Below, piece by piece: positions 63,896 to 64,000 of a stretch of 64,000 nt of DNA. The stretch's first letter is position 1, and each line of letters begins with the position of its first letter. This DNA is from Bacteroidia bacterium (GTDB lineage: Bacteria > Bacteroidota > Bacteroidia > J057): the NCBI GenBank assembly GCA_030430205.1, contig JAUIGE010000003.1:1-64000 (forward strand). Direction: 5' to 3'. A program made the translations under genes and the position numbers. The notes under the pieces are model-generated. The model was not told where the DNA came from, made no database searches, and was given only the letters and a program-made list of their open reading frames with translations.

Positions 63896-64000
63896 TTATC
63901 TAAAGGTGGGGCATTTTACCCAATCCAGGATATAAATAAAAGTAACCCCGGTATAGGAGTACCAATCCTTTTGGGTATTGTCTCCTCTTATTCCATTGTA
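63896..64000 (-). CDS. C-terminal end of an outer membrane beta-barrel protein (partial)
   Basis: A minus-strand frame enters from beyond 64000 and ends at the TAA at 63896-63898 after 34 residues. It reads GDNTQKDWYSYTGVTF, then IYILDWVKCPTFR. This resembles the last strand of Bacteroidota barrels of the DUF6089/PorP type, often found near T9SS genes. It is convergent with sdaAB. Confidence 0.5.
   Translation of the reverse strand, partial: YNGIRGDNTQKDWYSYTGVTFIYILDWVKCPTFR

Overview
The window comes from a member of the Bacteroidota, most likely the Saprospiria (Lewinella/Haliscomenobacter relatives). The evidence is a SusC/SusD glycan locus, several secreted proteins with type IX secretion (T9SS) sorting tails, PorP/SprF and a GldJ/GldK-type lipoprotein, promoters of the TTG-N19-TAnnTTTG type, and the arrangement of housekeeping genes. 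No rRNA, tRNA or CRISPR array was seen.

Layout. 0-8.6 kb: a polysaccharide utilisation locus probably aimed at beta-1,3-glucan (laminarin): a 5'-truncated SusC, SusD, a PKD-type surface lipoprotein, a GH16 lipoprotein and a GH5/CBM6 T9SS enzyme. The truncated SusC begins at a genomic junction at about position 110-150. 8.6-14.4 kb: three secreted proteins on the minus strand. 14.5-18.8 kb: small proteins, a YbiT-like ABC-F ATPase and a NYN-domain protein.

18.8-31.1 kb: the most unusual region. It is an AT-rich, minus-strand cluster of eight genes. Five form one compact operon with 4-bp overlaps or a 13-bp gap: a 1233-residue atypical histidine kinase, two unrecognised proteins (305 and 257 aa), a receiver-containing protein and a CHAT caspase-like protease. 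Upstream lie a stand-alone copy of the kinase's N-terminal sensor domain, an NtrC-like response regulator without the GAFTGA loop, and a degenerate isoprenoid-synthase-like protein. I read this as a two-component-controlled CHAT protease system, a candidate conflict/defence or programmed-response module. I do not know a description of this combination.

31.7-37.4 kb: gamma carbonic anhydrase, aroB, a barrel protein, a YkgJ-type protein and aconitase. The last two are divergent and share a double operator. 37.5-42.0 kb: a 163-bp element with inverted termini, then a 1358-residue NACHT-type NTPase with a C-terminal PD-(D/E)XK-like nuclease, a candidate Avs/STAND defence gene. 42.2-46.3 kb: a two-gene unit encoding an inactive-caspase/iSTAND-like protein and a PKD/vWA-like membrane protein, resembling parts of known NTP-dependent conflict systems.

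46.3-64 kb: mainly housekeeping: DUF92, DUF58, pdxA, leucyl aminopeptidase, rsmA, odhB, a MarR-fadB-fadA beta-oxidation operon, mltG, a NUDIX hydrolase, recX, a GldJ/GldK-type lipoprotein with PorP, sdaAB, and the 3' end of a barrel protein at the window edge.

A recurring non-coding signal is a set of four heptamer tandem arrays (4.4, 10.0, 12.3 and 54.7 kb). Each fills the whole gap between two co-directional genes, and three of them have inverted halves that could fold into long RNA hairpins.
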